DNA of 64,000 nucleotides from Catenulispora acidiphila DSM 44928. Lineage in GTDB: Bacteria; Actinomycetota; Actinomycetes; Streptomycetales; Catenulisporaceae. The position numbers and the translations under genes were made by a program. Shown here piece by piece: positions 38,053 through 49,959 of this stretch (its first letter is position 1; each line of letters opens with the position of its first letter). Location of the stretch: NCBI RefSeq assembly GCF_000024025.1, contig NC_013131.1:7378001-7442000 (forward strand). The letters are read 5' to 3'. Under the pieces are notes generated by a model, which worked only from the letters and a program-made list of their open reading frames with translations, was not told where the DNA came from and made no database searches.

Positions 38053-39963
38053 ATGGCGAAGGCGGTAGGCATCGACCTGGGAACCACCAACTCGGTCATC
38101 GCGGTCTGGGAGGGCGGCGAGGCACGGGTCATACCGAACACCGAGGGTTCGCGGACCACCCCCTCCGTCGTCGGCTTCACCGAGGACGGCGAGCGCCTGG
38201 TCGGCCAGCTCGCCCGGCGTCAGGCGATCCTCAACCCCAAGGGCACCATCTACTCCGCCAAGCGCTTCATCGGGCGGCACTTCGACGAGATCTCCGCCGA
38301 GGCCAAGGCGGTGGCGTTCGACGTCGTCGAAGGGCCCGGCGGCGCGGCCCGCTTCGACGTGCGCGGCAAGCTCTACGCCCCCGAGGAGATCAGTGCCCTG
38401 GTACTGCGCAAGCTGGCCGAGGACGCCTCCAAGTCCCTCGGCGAGAAGGTCACCGAGGCGGTGATCACGGTCCCGGCCTACTTCAACGACGCCCAGCGCA
38501 CCGCCACCAAGGACGCCGGGAAGATCGCCGGCCTGGAGGTCCTGCGCATCATCAACGAGCCCACCGCCGCGGCCCTGGCCTACGGCCTGGACAAGAAGGG
38601 GCACGAGACGGTCCTGGTCTTCGACCTCGGCGGCGGCACGTTCGACGTCAGCATCCTCGACGTCGGCGACGGCGTCGTGGAGGTCCGCTCCACGGCCGGC
38701 GACACCCACCTCGGCGGCGATGACTTCGACCGCCGTCTGGTCGACCACATCGCCGATGAGTTCCAGAAGGGGAACGGCATCGATCTGCGCGAGGACCCCC
38801 AGGCCCTGCAGCGTCTGTTCGAGGCCGCAGAGAAGGCCAAGACCGAGCTGAGCTCGGTCACCCAGACGCAGATCAACCTCCCCTTCATCACCGCCGACGC
38901 CTCCGGCCCCAAGCACGTGACCCAGACCATCCGCCGCTCCACCTTCGAGGAGATCACCGCCGACCTGGTGGAGCGCTGCCTCGGGCCGGTCAAGCAGGCG
39001 ATGGCCGACGCCAAGGTCACCGCGAACGACATCGACGAGGTGATCCTGGTCGGCGGCTCCACCCGGATCCCGGCGGTCCAGGCGCTGGTCCGCAAGCTGA
39101 CCGGCGGCAAGGACCCCAACATGACCGTCAACCCCGACGAGGTGGTGGCGCTCGGCGCCGCCGTCCAGGCCGGGGTGCTCAAGGGCGAGGTCAAGGACGT
39201 CCTGCTGCTCGACGTCACACCGCTGTCCCTCGGCGTCGAGACCCAGGGCGGCGTCATGACGAAGATCATCGAGCGGAACACCACCATCCCGGTGCGCCGC
39301 TCGGAGACCTTCTCCACCGCCGAGGACAACCAGTCCGCCGTGGACGTCGTCGTCCTGCAGGGCGAGCGCGAGATGGCGGCCGACAACCGCGTCCTCGGGC
39401 GCTTCCGCCTGGAGAACGTCCGTCCCGGGCCACGCGGCGAGCCCAAGGTCGAGGTCACCTTCGACATCGACGCGAACGGCATCCTCAACGTCAGCGCGAA
39501 GGACAAGGACACCGGGGCGGAGCAGGGCATCACCATCAGCGAGAGTTCGAACCTGGACCGCTCCGAGGTCGACCGCATGGTCTCCGAGGCCGAGCGGCAC
39601 CGGGCCGAGGACCAGAGCCTGCGCCAGGTCGTCGATGCCCGCAACGACCTGGACACCGTCGCCTACCAGGTCCAGCGCCGGCTCTCCGAGCTCGGCGACG
39701 CCGTCCCGCAGCACGAGCGAGCCCGCGCCGAACTCCTCGTCGGCGAAGCCCGGGACGCGATCAAGCCGGAGGCGCCCGCGCCGCTGGACCGCCTGCATGA
39801 ACTCACCTCCGAGCTGCGGCAGATCTCCTCGGCTCTGGCCGCCCGCGAAGCCGGAGGCGCGCCGAGCGGCGAGGCTGCGCAGAGCTCCGCGCCGGGCGGT
39901 GGTCCCGAGGGTTCGACGGGCCCCGACGACGACGTCATCGACGCCGAGTTCGACAAGAGCTGA
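38053..39963 (+). CDS. dnaK: Hsp70 chaperone DnaK
   Basis: 636 residues; ATG preceded by AAGGAG; an in-frame extension to 37981 has no support. ATP-driven folding chaperone. Visible: IDLGTTNS phosphate-1 motif, [43 protein letters not shown], the linker [13 protein letters not shown], and a substrate-binding domain. The acidic tail ends [12 protein letters not shown], close to the usual DVVDAEFEE-type end. It heads the grpE-cbpA-cbpM-clpB-trx unit. The presence of CbpA rather than DnaJ suggests a second, stress-specialised dnaK locus. Confidence 0.97.
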   Translation: MAKAVGIDLGTTNSVIAVWEGGEARVIPNTEGSRTTPSVVGFTEDGERLVGQLARRQAILNPKGTIYSAKRFIGRHFDEISAEAKAVAFDVVEGPGGAARFDVRGKLYAPEEISALVLRKLAEDASKSLGEKVTEAVITVPAYFNDAQRTATKDAGKIAGLEVLRIINEPTAAALAYGLDKKGHETVLVFDLGGGTFDVSILDVGDGVVEVRSTAGDTHLGGDDFDRRLVDHIADEFQKGNGIDLREDPQALQRLFEAAEKAKTELSSVTQTQINLPFITADASGPKHVTQTIRRSTFEEITADLVERCLGPVKQAMADAKVTANDIDEVILVGGSTRIPAVQALVRKLTGGKDPNMTVNPDEVVALGAAVQAGVLKGEVKDVLLLDVTPLSLGVETQGGVMTKIIERNTTIPVRRSETFSTAEDNQSAVDVVVLQGEREMAADNRVLGRFRLENVRPGPRGEPKVEVTFDIDANGILNVSAKDKDTGAEQGITISESSNLDRSEVDRMVSEAERHRAEDQSLRQVVDARNDLDTVAYQVQRRLSELGDAVPQHERARAELLVGEARDAIKPEAPAPLDRLHELTSELRQISSALAAREAGGAPSGEAAQSSAPGGGPEGSTGPDDDVIDAEFDKS

Positions 39964-39973
39964 GGCGCACGAC

Positions 39974-40564
39974 ATGGCCGACGAAAACGGCGCCCTGGGG
40001 CGCGATGCCCCGCCGACCGGGGCTGAGACGCGGGCCGAAGCCCCCGCCGACAGTGCGAGCACCCCTGAAAATCTCACCGAACGGGCCCCAAGGGAATCCA
40101 CCGAGAGGCCTTCCGGTCCTGACGCGCCCGCGACCGCAGAGCTCGAAGACCGTTGGCGGCGCGCGCTCGCCGATCTCGACAACGCCCGCAAGCGGCACGC
40201 CCGGGAACTGAGCCAGGCGGCCGCGGCCGAGCGCCGCCGTGTCTGCCTGGCCTGGCTCCCGGTGGTCGACCACCTCGAACTCGCGCTCGACCACGCCGAC
40301 GGCGACTCGCCGTTCGTCGCCGGTGTGCGGGCGGTCCGTGACCAGGCGGTCGGCGTGCTCGCCTCGCTCGGCTTCGCCCGCGACGACCAGACCGGCGTGC
40401 CGTTCGACCCCCAGCGGCACGAGGCGACCGGCGTGGTCGAGGACCCCGGCAGCCCGCCGGGGACGGTCGTCAGGGTCCTGCGCCCGGGTTACGGCCGGCC
40501 GCCGGAGTCGCAACTGCGCCCGGCCGCCGTACTGGTCAGCGCCAAGAGCGCCGGGCAGGGGTGA
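39974..40564 (+). CDS. grpE: Nucleotide exchange factor GrpE
   Basis: 196 residues, 10 bp after dnaK. Releases ADP from DnaK. An acidic, disordered N-terminus (~55 residues) leads to the coiled coil (LEDRWRRALADLDNARKRHA) and a beta-domain ending PFDPQRHEATG, then VVRVLRPGY, which match the GrpE family. The ATG follows gaggcgcacgac. The C-terminal domain is slightly shorter than in typical GrpE. Confidence 0.93.
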   Translation: MADENGALGRDAPPTGAETRAEAPADSASTPENLTERAPRESTERPSGPDAPATAELEDRWRRALADLDNARKRHARELSQAAAAERRRVCLAWLPVVDHLELALDHADGDSPFVAGVRAVRDQAVGVLASLGFARDDQTGVPFDPQRHEATGVVEDPGSPPGTVVRVLRPGYGRPPESQLRPAAVLVSAKSAGQG

Positions 40565-40570
40565 GCCGGT

Positions 40571-41545
40571 ATGGCTCGCGACTACTACGAGGTGCTGGGC
40601 GTGCCGAAGACGGCGGACGCCGAGCAGATCCAGCAGGCCTTCCGCAAGCTGGCCCGCCGCCACCACCCCGACGTGAACAAGGACCCGGCGGCCGAGGAGC
40701 GCTTCAAGGAGATCAACGAGGCCTACCAGGTCCTGTCCGACCCGAAGACCCGGGCCCGCTACGACCGGTTCGGCCCGGACTTCCGCCAGATCCCCGAGGA
40801 CTACGACGAGCAGGTGGCGGCCGGCCGCGCCGCGCGCGCCGGCGGTTTCCGCGGCGGCGGACCGGAGGGCGGCGAGTACGTCGACTTCGGCGGCGCCGGG
40901 GTCCGGTTCGAGGATTTGTTCGGCGACATCTTCGGCGGGCAGGGCGGGCCGGCCGGCCGGGGCGGCCAGGGTGGTCGGGGCAGTCGGGGCGGGCGCGGCG
41001 GGGTGCGGATGGCCGGCGCGGACCAGACCGCGGAGCTGGAGCTCTCCGTGGAAGAGGCCTATCGCGGTGGCAAACGGAAGATCACGATCGGCGGCGCCGG
41101 AGGGCGCGACTACGACGTCACGATCCCCGCCGGCGTCGTCGACGGCCAGCGGATCCGGCTGGCCGGGCAGGGCGGCCGCGGCTACGGCGACGCCCCGGCG
41201 GGCGACCTCTACCTCCAGATCCGGATCGCCCCGCACCCGCGCTTCCGGCTGTCCGGCCGGGACATCACCGTCGACCTGCCGGTCAGCCCGTGGGAGGCGG
41301 CGCTCGGCGCGACGGTCCCGGTCCCCACTCCCGGCGGCACGGCCAAGGTCGTCGTCCCGGCGGGCTCCTCGACCGGGCGCAAGCTGCGGCTGCGCGGCGA
41401 GGGCATGCCCAACCCCAAGGGCCCGCCCGGCGACCTGTACGCCGAGGTCAGGATCATGGTGCCGGCCACGCCGACCGACCGGGAGCGCGAGCTGTTCGAA
41501 CAGCTCGCCGCAGCCTCGTCCTTCGACCCCAGGAGGCGGTCATGA
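40571..41545 (+). CDS. cbpA: CbpA-type DnaJ co-chaperone (no zinc finger)
   Basis: 324 residues. J domain with HPD ([20 protein letters not shown]) at ~33-35, Gly/Phe-rich segment with [11 protein letters not shown], then two beta client-binding domains. The four CxxCxGxG zinc motifs of DnaJ are absent, so it belongs to the CbpA/class B group. Stimulates DnaK ATPase and delivers clients. Starts 7 bp after grpE and overlaps cbpM by 4 bp (ATGA). Confidence 0.93.
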   Translation: MARDYYEVLGVPKTADAEQIQQAFRKLARRHHPDVNKDPAAEERFKEINEAYQVLSDPKTRARYDRFGPDFRQIPEDYDEQVAAGRAARAGGFRGGGPEGGEYVDFGGAGVRFEDLFGDIFGGQGGPAGRGGQGGRGSRGGRGGVRMAGADQTAELELSVEEAYRGGKRKITIGGAGGRDYDVTIPAGVVDGQRIRLAGQGGRGYGDAPAGDLYLQIRIAPHPRFRLSGRDITVDLPVSPWEAALGATVPVPTPGGTAKVVVPAGSSTGRKLRLRGEGMPNPKGPPGDLYAEVRIMVPATPTDRERELFEQLAAASSFDPRRRS

Positions 41546-41900
41546 CCCCCGCGAACGACATCGGGCAGCCCGGTGGCGGCCGTCGCTATCCGCTCGTCGT
41601 GGTGCGCCGCGCGTCCCAGGGCCGGCTGACCCTCGAGGACGTGGCCGGCCGCTCGGGCGTCACCTCCCAGCTGATCCGCCGGTTCGTCGCGCTCAGCGTG
41701 CTCGACGCCCAGCGCGACGACGCCGGACAGCTCTGGTTCGACGCGCGCGCCCCGGCGACGGTCGCCCGGGCACTGCGCCTGCACGCCGGCCTCGGCCTCA
41801 ACTACGCCTCCCTCGGCCTCGTCCTGGACCTGCTCGACCGCATCGACCAGCTGGAATCAGCGCTGCGCCGCAGCGGGCGCCCGGCGAAGGAGTTCCCACC

Positions 41901-41910
<10 letters not shown>
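41542..41910 (+). CDS. cbpM: Chaperone modulator CbpM / MerR-like protein
   Basis: 122 residues, ATG with AGGAGG about 7 nt upstream, overlapping the cbpA stop. The N-terminal half resembles a MerR winged helix ([26 protein letters not shown]), the rest a helical region with [20 protein letters not shown]. CbpM inhibits CbpA by binding its J domain. Some actinobacterial relatives may instead act as HspR-like repressors, though the helix pattern and place after cbpA favour CbpM. Overlaps clpB by 10 bp. Confidence 0.85.
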
Positions 41911-44557
<2,647 letters not shown>

Positions 44558-44561
<4 letters not shown>

Positions 44562-45040
44562 GCGTGGAGCCGAAGACAGTCCGCTGCCCGCACTGCGGCA
44601 AGAACAACCGCGTGCCCGCGGCTGCCGAGGGACACCCCAGGTGCGGCAACTGCCACCAGAGCCTGCCGTGGATCGTGGATGCCGAGGACAGCACCTTCAC
44701 CCAGGTGGTCGACAAGGCGAGCATCCCGGTGGTTGTCGACCTGTGGGCGACCTGGTGCGGGCCGTGCCGCATGGTCAGCCCGGCACTGGAGCAGGTCGCC
44801 GCCGATCTCGCCGGGAAGATCAAGCTGGCCAAGGTCGACGTCGACGCCTCGCCGCAGCTCTCCCAGCGCTTCGAGGTGCGGGCCGTGCCCACGCTGCTGG
44901 TCATCGACCGGGGCCGGGTGCTGGCCCGGCAGGCCGGCGCCCGCCCCGCGGCGGAGCTGCGCGCCTGGGTCGAGGAGGCGCTCGCGGGCGGCTCGGCGGC
45001 GGAGTCTTCGGCTGCGACCGGGTCAGCGGGCGCGCCATGA
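44558..45040 (+). CDS. trxC: Thioredoxin-2-type protein with N-terminal zinc ribbon
   Basis: 160 residues, GTG start overlapping the clpB stop (GTGA). N-terminal zinc ribbon CPHC...CGNC (residues ~10-32) then a thioredoxin fold with active site [10 protein letters not shown] and cis-Pro RAVPTL. This layout is thioredoxin 2 (TrxC). Reduces disulfides in the cytosol under oxidative stress. Being last-but-one in a chaperone operon fits a role in redox rescue, and the next gene encodes a TrxR-like flavoprotein. Confidence 0.95.
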
Positions 45041-45096
45041 CCCCGCGGTGGCGCTGCGGGGACGAGGTACGTGGCTGGGACGAGGCACACGCGTGA
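45037..45096 (+). CDS. 19-codon coupling mini-ORF
   Basis: ATG at 45037 overlaps the thioredoxin stop (ATGA), runs 19 codons and its TGA overlaps the GTG of the next gene (GTGA). It carries no recognisable domain. It could carry ribosomes across the 52-bp gap, or be chance. Confidence 0.35.
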   Translation: MTPRWRCGDEVRGWDEAHA

Positions 45097-46778
45097 CCGG
45101 GCCGGTCGAGAGCCCGGATCCCGACGGTGCCTTTCCGCGGCTGACCGATGAGCAGATCGCGGTTTTCGCCGAGTGCGGCGAGCGGCGCCGCGTCGAGCCC
45201 GGAGACCTGCTGTTCCGCGAGGGCGAGCCGAACGACACCTTCTACATCGTGCTCAGCGGCCTGATCAAGATCGTCGACGGGTACGGCGCGGACGGGCGTG
45301 TCGTGCGGGTGCACGGCCCGGGACGCTTCCTCGGCGAACTGGGACTGCTGGAGGGGCAGGTCGCGTACGTGACCGCGGTCGTGGACGCCCCCGGCGAGGT
45401 CCTCGCGGTACCGGTCTCGGAGCTGAGCACCGCGCTGGCGCGCGAGCCGGAGCTGGGCAACCTGATCCTGCGCGCCTACCTCAACCGGCGCGAGTTGCTG
45501 CTCGGGCAGGGCACCGGGTTCCGCATCATCGGCTCCCGGTACTCCCCCGACACCCGCCGCCTGCTGTCCTTCGCCGCACGCAACCGGCTGCCGCACCGCT
45601 GGATCGACCCGGACCGTGAGCCCGACGCCGAGGCACTGCTGCGCAGCCTCGGCGTCACCGCCGCGCAGACCCCGGTCGTGGTCTGGGGCGGTCGCAAAGT
45701 CCTGCGCAACCCCGGCAACGCCGTCCTCGCCGAGACGGTCGGGCTGCGCGTGCCACCCGGCGACACCGGGTGCGACCTGCTTATCGTCGGCGCGGGCCCG
45801 GCCGGCCTCGGCGCCGCGGTCTACGGTTCCTCCGAAGGGCTCAGGACGGTGGTGCTGGACAGGAGCGCCGCCGGCGGCCAGGCCGGCACCTCCTCGCGCA
45901 TCGAGAACTACCTTGGCTTCCCGGCCGGGATCTCCGGCTCGGAACTCGCCGAGCGGGCGGTGATCCAGGCGACCAGGTTCGGCGCCCGGATCACCGTCCC
46001 GGCGACCGCGGCCGCGCTGGAGCAGCGCGAGGACGGCCGCTACGTGGTCCGGCTGGACGACGGCGAGGAGATCGCCGCGCACGCGGTCGTCATCGCCACC
46101 GGCGCGCAGTACCGGCGCCTGGACGTGCCGGGCTGCCGAGAGCTCGAAGGGCTCGGCGTCCACTACGCGGCGACCATATGGGAGGCGCGGCAGTGCGAGG
46201 TGAACCAGGTGGCCGTGGTCGGCGGCGGGAACTCGGCCGGACAGGCCGCGGTCTTCCTGGCGCGCACGGCGTCCCGGGTCCACCTGGTGGTCCGCGGCGG
46301 CGACCTGGAAGCCGACATGTCGCGATACCTCGTGGAGCGCATCAAGGCCGAACCACGGATCGAGGTGCTGCCGCACACCGAGGTACGCGAGGTCCTGGGA
46401 AGCAGGCGGGTCGAGGCAGTCGTCCTCGAGGACACCGCCACCGGACAGCGGCGACGGCTGACGGTGGCGGCCCTGTTCGTGTTCATCGGCGCGCGCCCCG
46501 GCACCGGCTGGGTGGCCGATGCGCTGGCGCTGGACAAGCGCGGCGCCATCCTCACCGGCCGCGACGTCGACAGCAGCGGATCCGACGCGCAAGCGGCGCA
46601 CTGGAACCACCTCTCGCGCCGGCCGTATCTGCTCGAGACAAGCCGACCCGGGGTGTTCGCGGCCGGCGACGTCCGCAGCGGCTCCATCAACCGCGTCGCT
46701 TCGGCAGTCGGCGAGGGCGCGATGTCGGTACGCCTCGTCCACGCTTATCTGCGCGAGGTCGGGGCCGCCGGCATGTGA
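45093..46778 (+). CDS. cNMP-binding / glutaredoxin-like / TrxR-like fused oxidoreductase
   Basis: 561 residues from a GTG with GAGG upstream. (1) About 20-135: cyclic-nucleotide-binding fold (VEPGDLLFREGEPNDTFYIV, GPGRFLGELGLL). (2) About 145-225: a glutaredoxin-like segment (SRYSPDTRRLLSFAARNRLP, TPVVVWGGRKVLRNP) whose expected Cys-x-x positions are Ser/Tyr. (3) About 228-561: TrxR-type FAD/NADPH domains (GAGPAGLGAAVYGSSEG, GGQAGTSSRIENYLGF, VVGGGNSAGQAA, GVFAAGDV). The canonical CATC active site reads AATI, so it cannot pass electrons through the usual disulfide. It may be a cNMP- or redox-regulated flavoprotein partner of the upstream thioredoxin. Last gene of the operon. Confidence 0.88.
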   Translation: MTGPVESPDPDGAFPRLTDEQIAVFAECGERRRVEPGDLLFREGEPNDTFYIVLSGLIKIVDGYGADGRVVRVHGPGRFLGELGLLEGQVAYVTAVVDAPGEVLAVPVSELSTALAREPELGNLILRAYLNRRELLLGQGTGFRIIGSRYSPDTRRLLSFAARNRLPHRWIDPDREPDAEALLRSLGVTAAQTPVVVWGGRKVLRNPGNAVLAETVGLRVPPGDTGCDLLIVGAGPAGLGAAVYGSSEGLRTVVLDRSAAGGQAGTSSRIENYLGFPAGISGSELAERAVIQATRFGARITVPATAAALEQREDGRYVVRLDDGEEIAAHAVVIATGAQYRRLDVPGCRELEGLGVHYAATIWEARQCEVNQVAVVGGGNSAGQAAVFLARTASRVHLVVRGGDLEADMSRYLVERIKAEPRIEVLPHTEVREVLGSRRVEAVVLEDTATGQRRRLTVAALFVFIGARPGTGWVADALALDKRGAILTGRDVDSSGSDAQAAHWNHLSRRPYLLETSRPGVFAAGDVRSGSINRVASAVGEGAMSVRLVHAYLREVGAAGM

Positions 46779-47158
46779 CCGCGGCCGGCGCGGGGTGGAG
46801 ATCAATCTTCTGCGACATGCTTCAGGCGGCCGGTGGAGCACGCCGGGTTCCAGCCACGATGGAATCAAATACGTCGAGCACCGGCATGATGCACTCTCAG
46901 CCCATCTATCGAGTCCAGTCGCAGGCACGATAGTAAAGGCACAGTCAGCGTGCCTTTGCTATCCGCATTGGCGTATTTCGCAGCTGGCCGAGCCGTCCAT
47001 GTCCCCCGTGCGCCCTGTAGCCCCGTGGCCAAGTTGGCATCGCGCGGCGTGCCTGATGGGCCAGGGACGGCAGCGCCGATTGAGGGGACGCCGACTGCCG
47101 CCATGCGCTTCCCGTGTGGTCGGATCCGTGCCAGTCGCCGTGCGGTGCCCGGTGGAGA
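46779..47158. other. Convergent intergenic region
   Basis: About 380 bp between the oxidoreductase and the ClC gene, which face each other. No supported gene and no clear terminator hairpin seen. Confidence 0.5.
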
Positions 47159-48952
47159 TCAGGCTGGACCTCGATGGACTGCCGCCAGCACGGCCTGATG
47201 GGTGATCCATCCGGACAGGCAGGTGCCGGTCTCGTCGAGGACCGGCAGACCCGAGGGGGTTGCCCCAACCAGTTCGGCCAGGGCGCCGGCCAGGTCGTTG
47301 TCGGCGTGTACCGGCTTGGGGACGAAGAGGACTTCGCCGACCGGTTCGGTGTCGTGTCCGCCTTCGGACAGGACTTCGGCGACCGCGCGGGCCGTGGCGA
47401 CGCCGAGGAAGGAGCCGTCGGCGTCGGTGACGGGCAGCGCGCCGTGCCGGGAGACGGCCAGCGCGTCCGCGGCCTGCGACAGGGAGGTGGTCGCCGTGAG
47501 CGCGGCGGGGACCGGCTCCATCACCTCGGCGACGGTGATCCCGGCGAACGGCGAGGCCGGTGCCGGAGCGGACAGGTCTACGCCGCGGCGGCGCAGCTTG
47601 AGGGTGTAGATGGTGTCGCCGGTGATGGCTTTGCTGGTCAAGGTGGCCAGCACGATCGCGGCCATCAGCGGCAGGATGATGGAGTACTCGCCGGTCAGCT
47701 CGAACAGGATGACCACCGCGGTGATCGGTGCGCGGGCCGCCCCGGCGAACACCGCTCCCATTCCGACCAGCGCGTAGGAACCGACCGGGCCGGCGCCCGT
47801 CCCGAAGAGGTCCTGGGCGGCCAGTCCGAACGCCGAGCCGGCCATCGCCCCCATGAACAAGCTGGGGGCGAACACTCCGCCGGATCCGCCGATCCCGATG
47901 GTCAAGCTGGTGGCCACGACCTTCCCGATCAGCAGCACCAGCAGGAATCCGATCGCGTATTTGCCGGCGACCGCGTTCTCCAGGACCGGGTATCCGACCC
48001 CGTACATCTGCGGCAGCACCAGCAGCACGACGCCCAGCAACAGACCGCCGACGGCCGGGCGGGCCCACTCCGGCCAGCGCCATGCCCAGTCGCAGGCGTC
48101 CTCGATCGCATAGAGGATCTTCGAGAAGGCGACGCCTACGATACCCGCGCCGATGCCGAGTACCGCGAACAGCGCGAGCTGGGACACGTGTGCGGCGTGG
48201 AATGGCGGCAGGGTCAGGAACGGCGCGTTGCCGAAGGCCGCCCGACCGATCACCGAGGCGGTGACCGAGGACAGCACGATCATCCCGAAGCCCTCGGCGG
48301 CAAAGGAGGTGAGGATCAGCTCCATCGCGAAGAACACTCCGGCCAGCGGCGCGTTGAAGGTGGCCGCGATCCCTCCGGCCGCGCCGCAGGCCACCAGCAG
48401 CCGCATCCGGTCCTCCCCGGCGCCGACGACCCGGCCCAGGGTCGAGCCGAGGGCCGACCCGATCTGGACGATCGGTCCCTCACGGCCCACCGATCCGCCC
48501 GAGCCGATACACAACGCCGACGCCAAGGACTTCACCACGGCGACCTGCGGGGCGATCCGGCCGCTGTTGCGCGCGACCGCGTACATCACCTCCGGCACGC
48601 CGTGCCCGCGAGCCTCCGGCGCGAACTTGTACACCAGCGGGCCGTAGATCAGCCCGGCGACCACCGGCGTGAGCAGCACGAACCAGATCCCCAGCGCCGA
48701 AAGGTGCGGATTGGCGGCGTGCCCGGCGTCGGAGTAGTCGGCATGCCCGGAGAACAGGTGCGTGAAGGAGGTGATGAGCCAACGGAACACGATCGCCCCG
48801 CCCCCGGCGCCGGCTCCGATCGCCAACGCCAGCACCACCAAACCGCTCCGCCCGGACGCCAAGGCGTCCACGAGGCGGCGCAGGACTCCACGGGTCGGCA
48901 CCGGCAACACAGGAGAGGAGGTCCGACGCGCCGCGCCGCTGAGGGAGGACAT
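47159..48952 (-). CDS. ClC-family chloride channel/transporter with two CBS domains
   Basis: 597 residues with about ten hydrophobic segments. Filter motifs: GSGGSVGREGP, which holds the gating Glu, and GIGGSGGVFAPSLFMG. A C-terminal pair of CBS domains (VAEVMEPVPAALTATTSLSQ; VGEVLFVPKPVHADND) probably senses nucleotides. At the position of the E. coli proton glutamate (E203 in IEEM) this protein has Leu (AMELIL), which is more channel-like. The start is uncertain: ATG 48952 or 48961, the latter inside the palindrome; neither has a ribosome-binding site, so it may be leaderless. Divergent from marR. Confidence 0.92.
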   Translation of the reverse strand: MSSLSGAARRTSSPVLPVPTRGVLRRLVDALASGRSGLVVLALAIGAGAGGGAIVFRWLITSFTHLFSGHADYSDAGHAANPHLSALGIWFVLLTPVVAGLIYGPLVYKFAPEARGHGVPEVMYAVARNSGRIAPQVAVVKSLASALCIGSGGSVGREGPIVQIGSALGSTLGRVVGAGEDRMRLLVACGAAGGIAATFNAPLAGVFFAMELILTSFAAEGFGMIVLSSVTASVIGRAAFGNAPFLTLPPFHAAHVSQLALFAVLGIGAGIVGVAFSKILYAIEDACDWAWRWPEWARPAVGGLLLGVVLLVLPQMYGVGYPVLENAVAGKYAIGFLLVLLIGKVVATSLTIGIGGSGGVFAPSLFMGAMAGSAFGLAAQDLFGTGAGPVGSYALVGMGAVFAGAARAPITAVVILFELTGEYSIILPLMAAIVLATLTSKAITGDTIYTLKLRRRGVDLSAPAPASPFAGITVAEVMEPVPAALTATTSLSQAADALAVSRHGALPVTDADGSFLGVATARAVAEVLSEGGHDTEPVGEVLFVPKPVHADNDLAGALAELVGATPSGLPVLDETGTCLSGWITHQAVLAAVHRGPA

Positions 48953-48954
48953 GA

Positions 48955-48969
48955 TTTGCATTATGCAAA
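48955..48969. promoter_or_regulatory. Perfect palindrome TTTGCAT-T-ATGCAAA, MarR-type operator candidate
   Basis: A 7-bp perfect inverted repeat overlapping or abutting the ClC start and 71 bp upstream of the divergent marR gene. MarR proteins typically bind such 15-17 bp palindromes at their own divergent promoters. It would block ClC expression sterically. Confidence 0.7.
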
Positions 48970-49039
48970 CAAGATGGCCGTCCGCGTCAAGCCGCCCGCA
49001 TGTCCGACACGGCCCACCACGGCGCGGTAGAACTGTGAC

Positions 49040-49576
49040 ATGAGTCCGCGAACCGCCGACCACGACAACGCCGAGCCCTCGACCGCGGCCCATCCCGCCC
49101 GCGCCGTCGCCGGCACTGTCGACCGGGTCACCGATGCCCTGCTGACCGCCTCCCGGCTGCTGGTCGCCGTCTCAGCACGCTCGCTGAACGAGGTCGAGGA
49201 CAGCCTGACCCTGCCGCAGTTCCGCGCATTGGTCGTCCTGTCCTCTCGCGGACCGCTGCGGCTGACGCACCTGGCCGAGCACTTGGCGGTCAACCCCTCG
49301 ACGGCGATGCGCATGGCCGAGCGTCTGGCCGCCGCCGGAATGATCGACCGCTCGCCGAATCCCGAAAACCGCCGCGAGTCCATCGCCACCCTGACCGCCG
49401 CCGGCCGCGAAGTGGTCGAACAGGTCACCAGCCGACGCCGCGAGGAGATCACCACCATCGTCGAGCGAATGCCCCCCGACCACCTCGACCGGCTGGTAGA
49501 GGCCCTGGAATCCTTCAGCGCCGCCGGCGGCGAACCCTCAGCCGGATACGACCCGATCCCCCTGGGCTGGCAGTAA
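49040..49576 (+). CDS. MarR-family transcriptional regulator
   Basis: 178 residues, ATG with a weak leader. Winged helix: LPQFRALVVLSSRGPLRLTHLAEHL, NPSTAMRMAERLAAAGMIDR, wing NPENRRESIATLTAAG, and dimer helices at both ends. Likely represses the divergent ClC gene through the palindrome at 48955. The ligand is unknown. Confidence 0.9.
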   Translation: MSPRTADHDNAEPSTAAHPARAVAGTVDRVTDALLTASRLLVAVSARSLNEVEDSLTLPQFRALVVLSSRGPLRLTHLAEHLAVNPSTAMRMAERLAAAGMIDRSPNPENRRESIATLTAAGREVVEQVTSRRREEITTIVERMPPDHLDRLVEALESFSAAGGEPSAGYDPIPLGWQ

Positions 49577-49959
49577 CGCCAGCGCGAACAGGACACGGAT
49601 CGCCGCGCGGGGTGATGAACGACGATCGTCCTCCGGCAGCAGGCCGCGTTTCGCCTTGAAATGCGCTGAGACGCAAAGGCCGCGGCGACTGCTCTGTGAA
49701 GGGCAGTGGCCGAGACCTCGAGATGTGCCGCGCGGCGCGGCCAGCGGATCAGGCTACTGGAGCCAACCAGTCGAACTCGGCGGCGCCGTAGCCGTCGGCA
49801 CCGACGCCAGGACTACCGCGTCCCCGCTGTTCAGCTCCGACGATCGATCGATCATGGAGATCATTCGCGAGCTGTGACGCGAGGTCCGCTACCGCGCCGG
49901 GTGCGGACATTGACCGGAAGCCAAGCCAAAAGCCGTGACGTGGCGCGCGTTCCCGGTCC
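49577..49959. other. Convergent intergenic region between two marR genes
   Basis: About 380 bp. A 73-codon frame at 49656-49877 is not supported (no ribosome-binding site, no family). No clear hairpin noted. Confidence 0.4.

Noticed and set aside
40571-41545. Classical DnaJ with zinc finger
   Set aside because: HPD J domain is present but the four CxxCxGxG motifs are missing; called CbpA instead.
49656-49877. 73-codon plus-strand frame
   Set aside because: No ribosome-binding site, no family resemblance, between two convergent genes.
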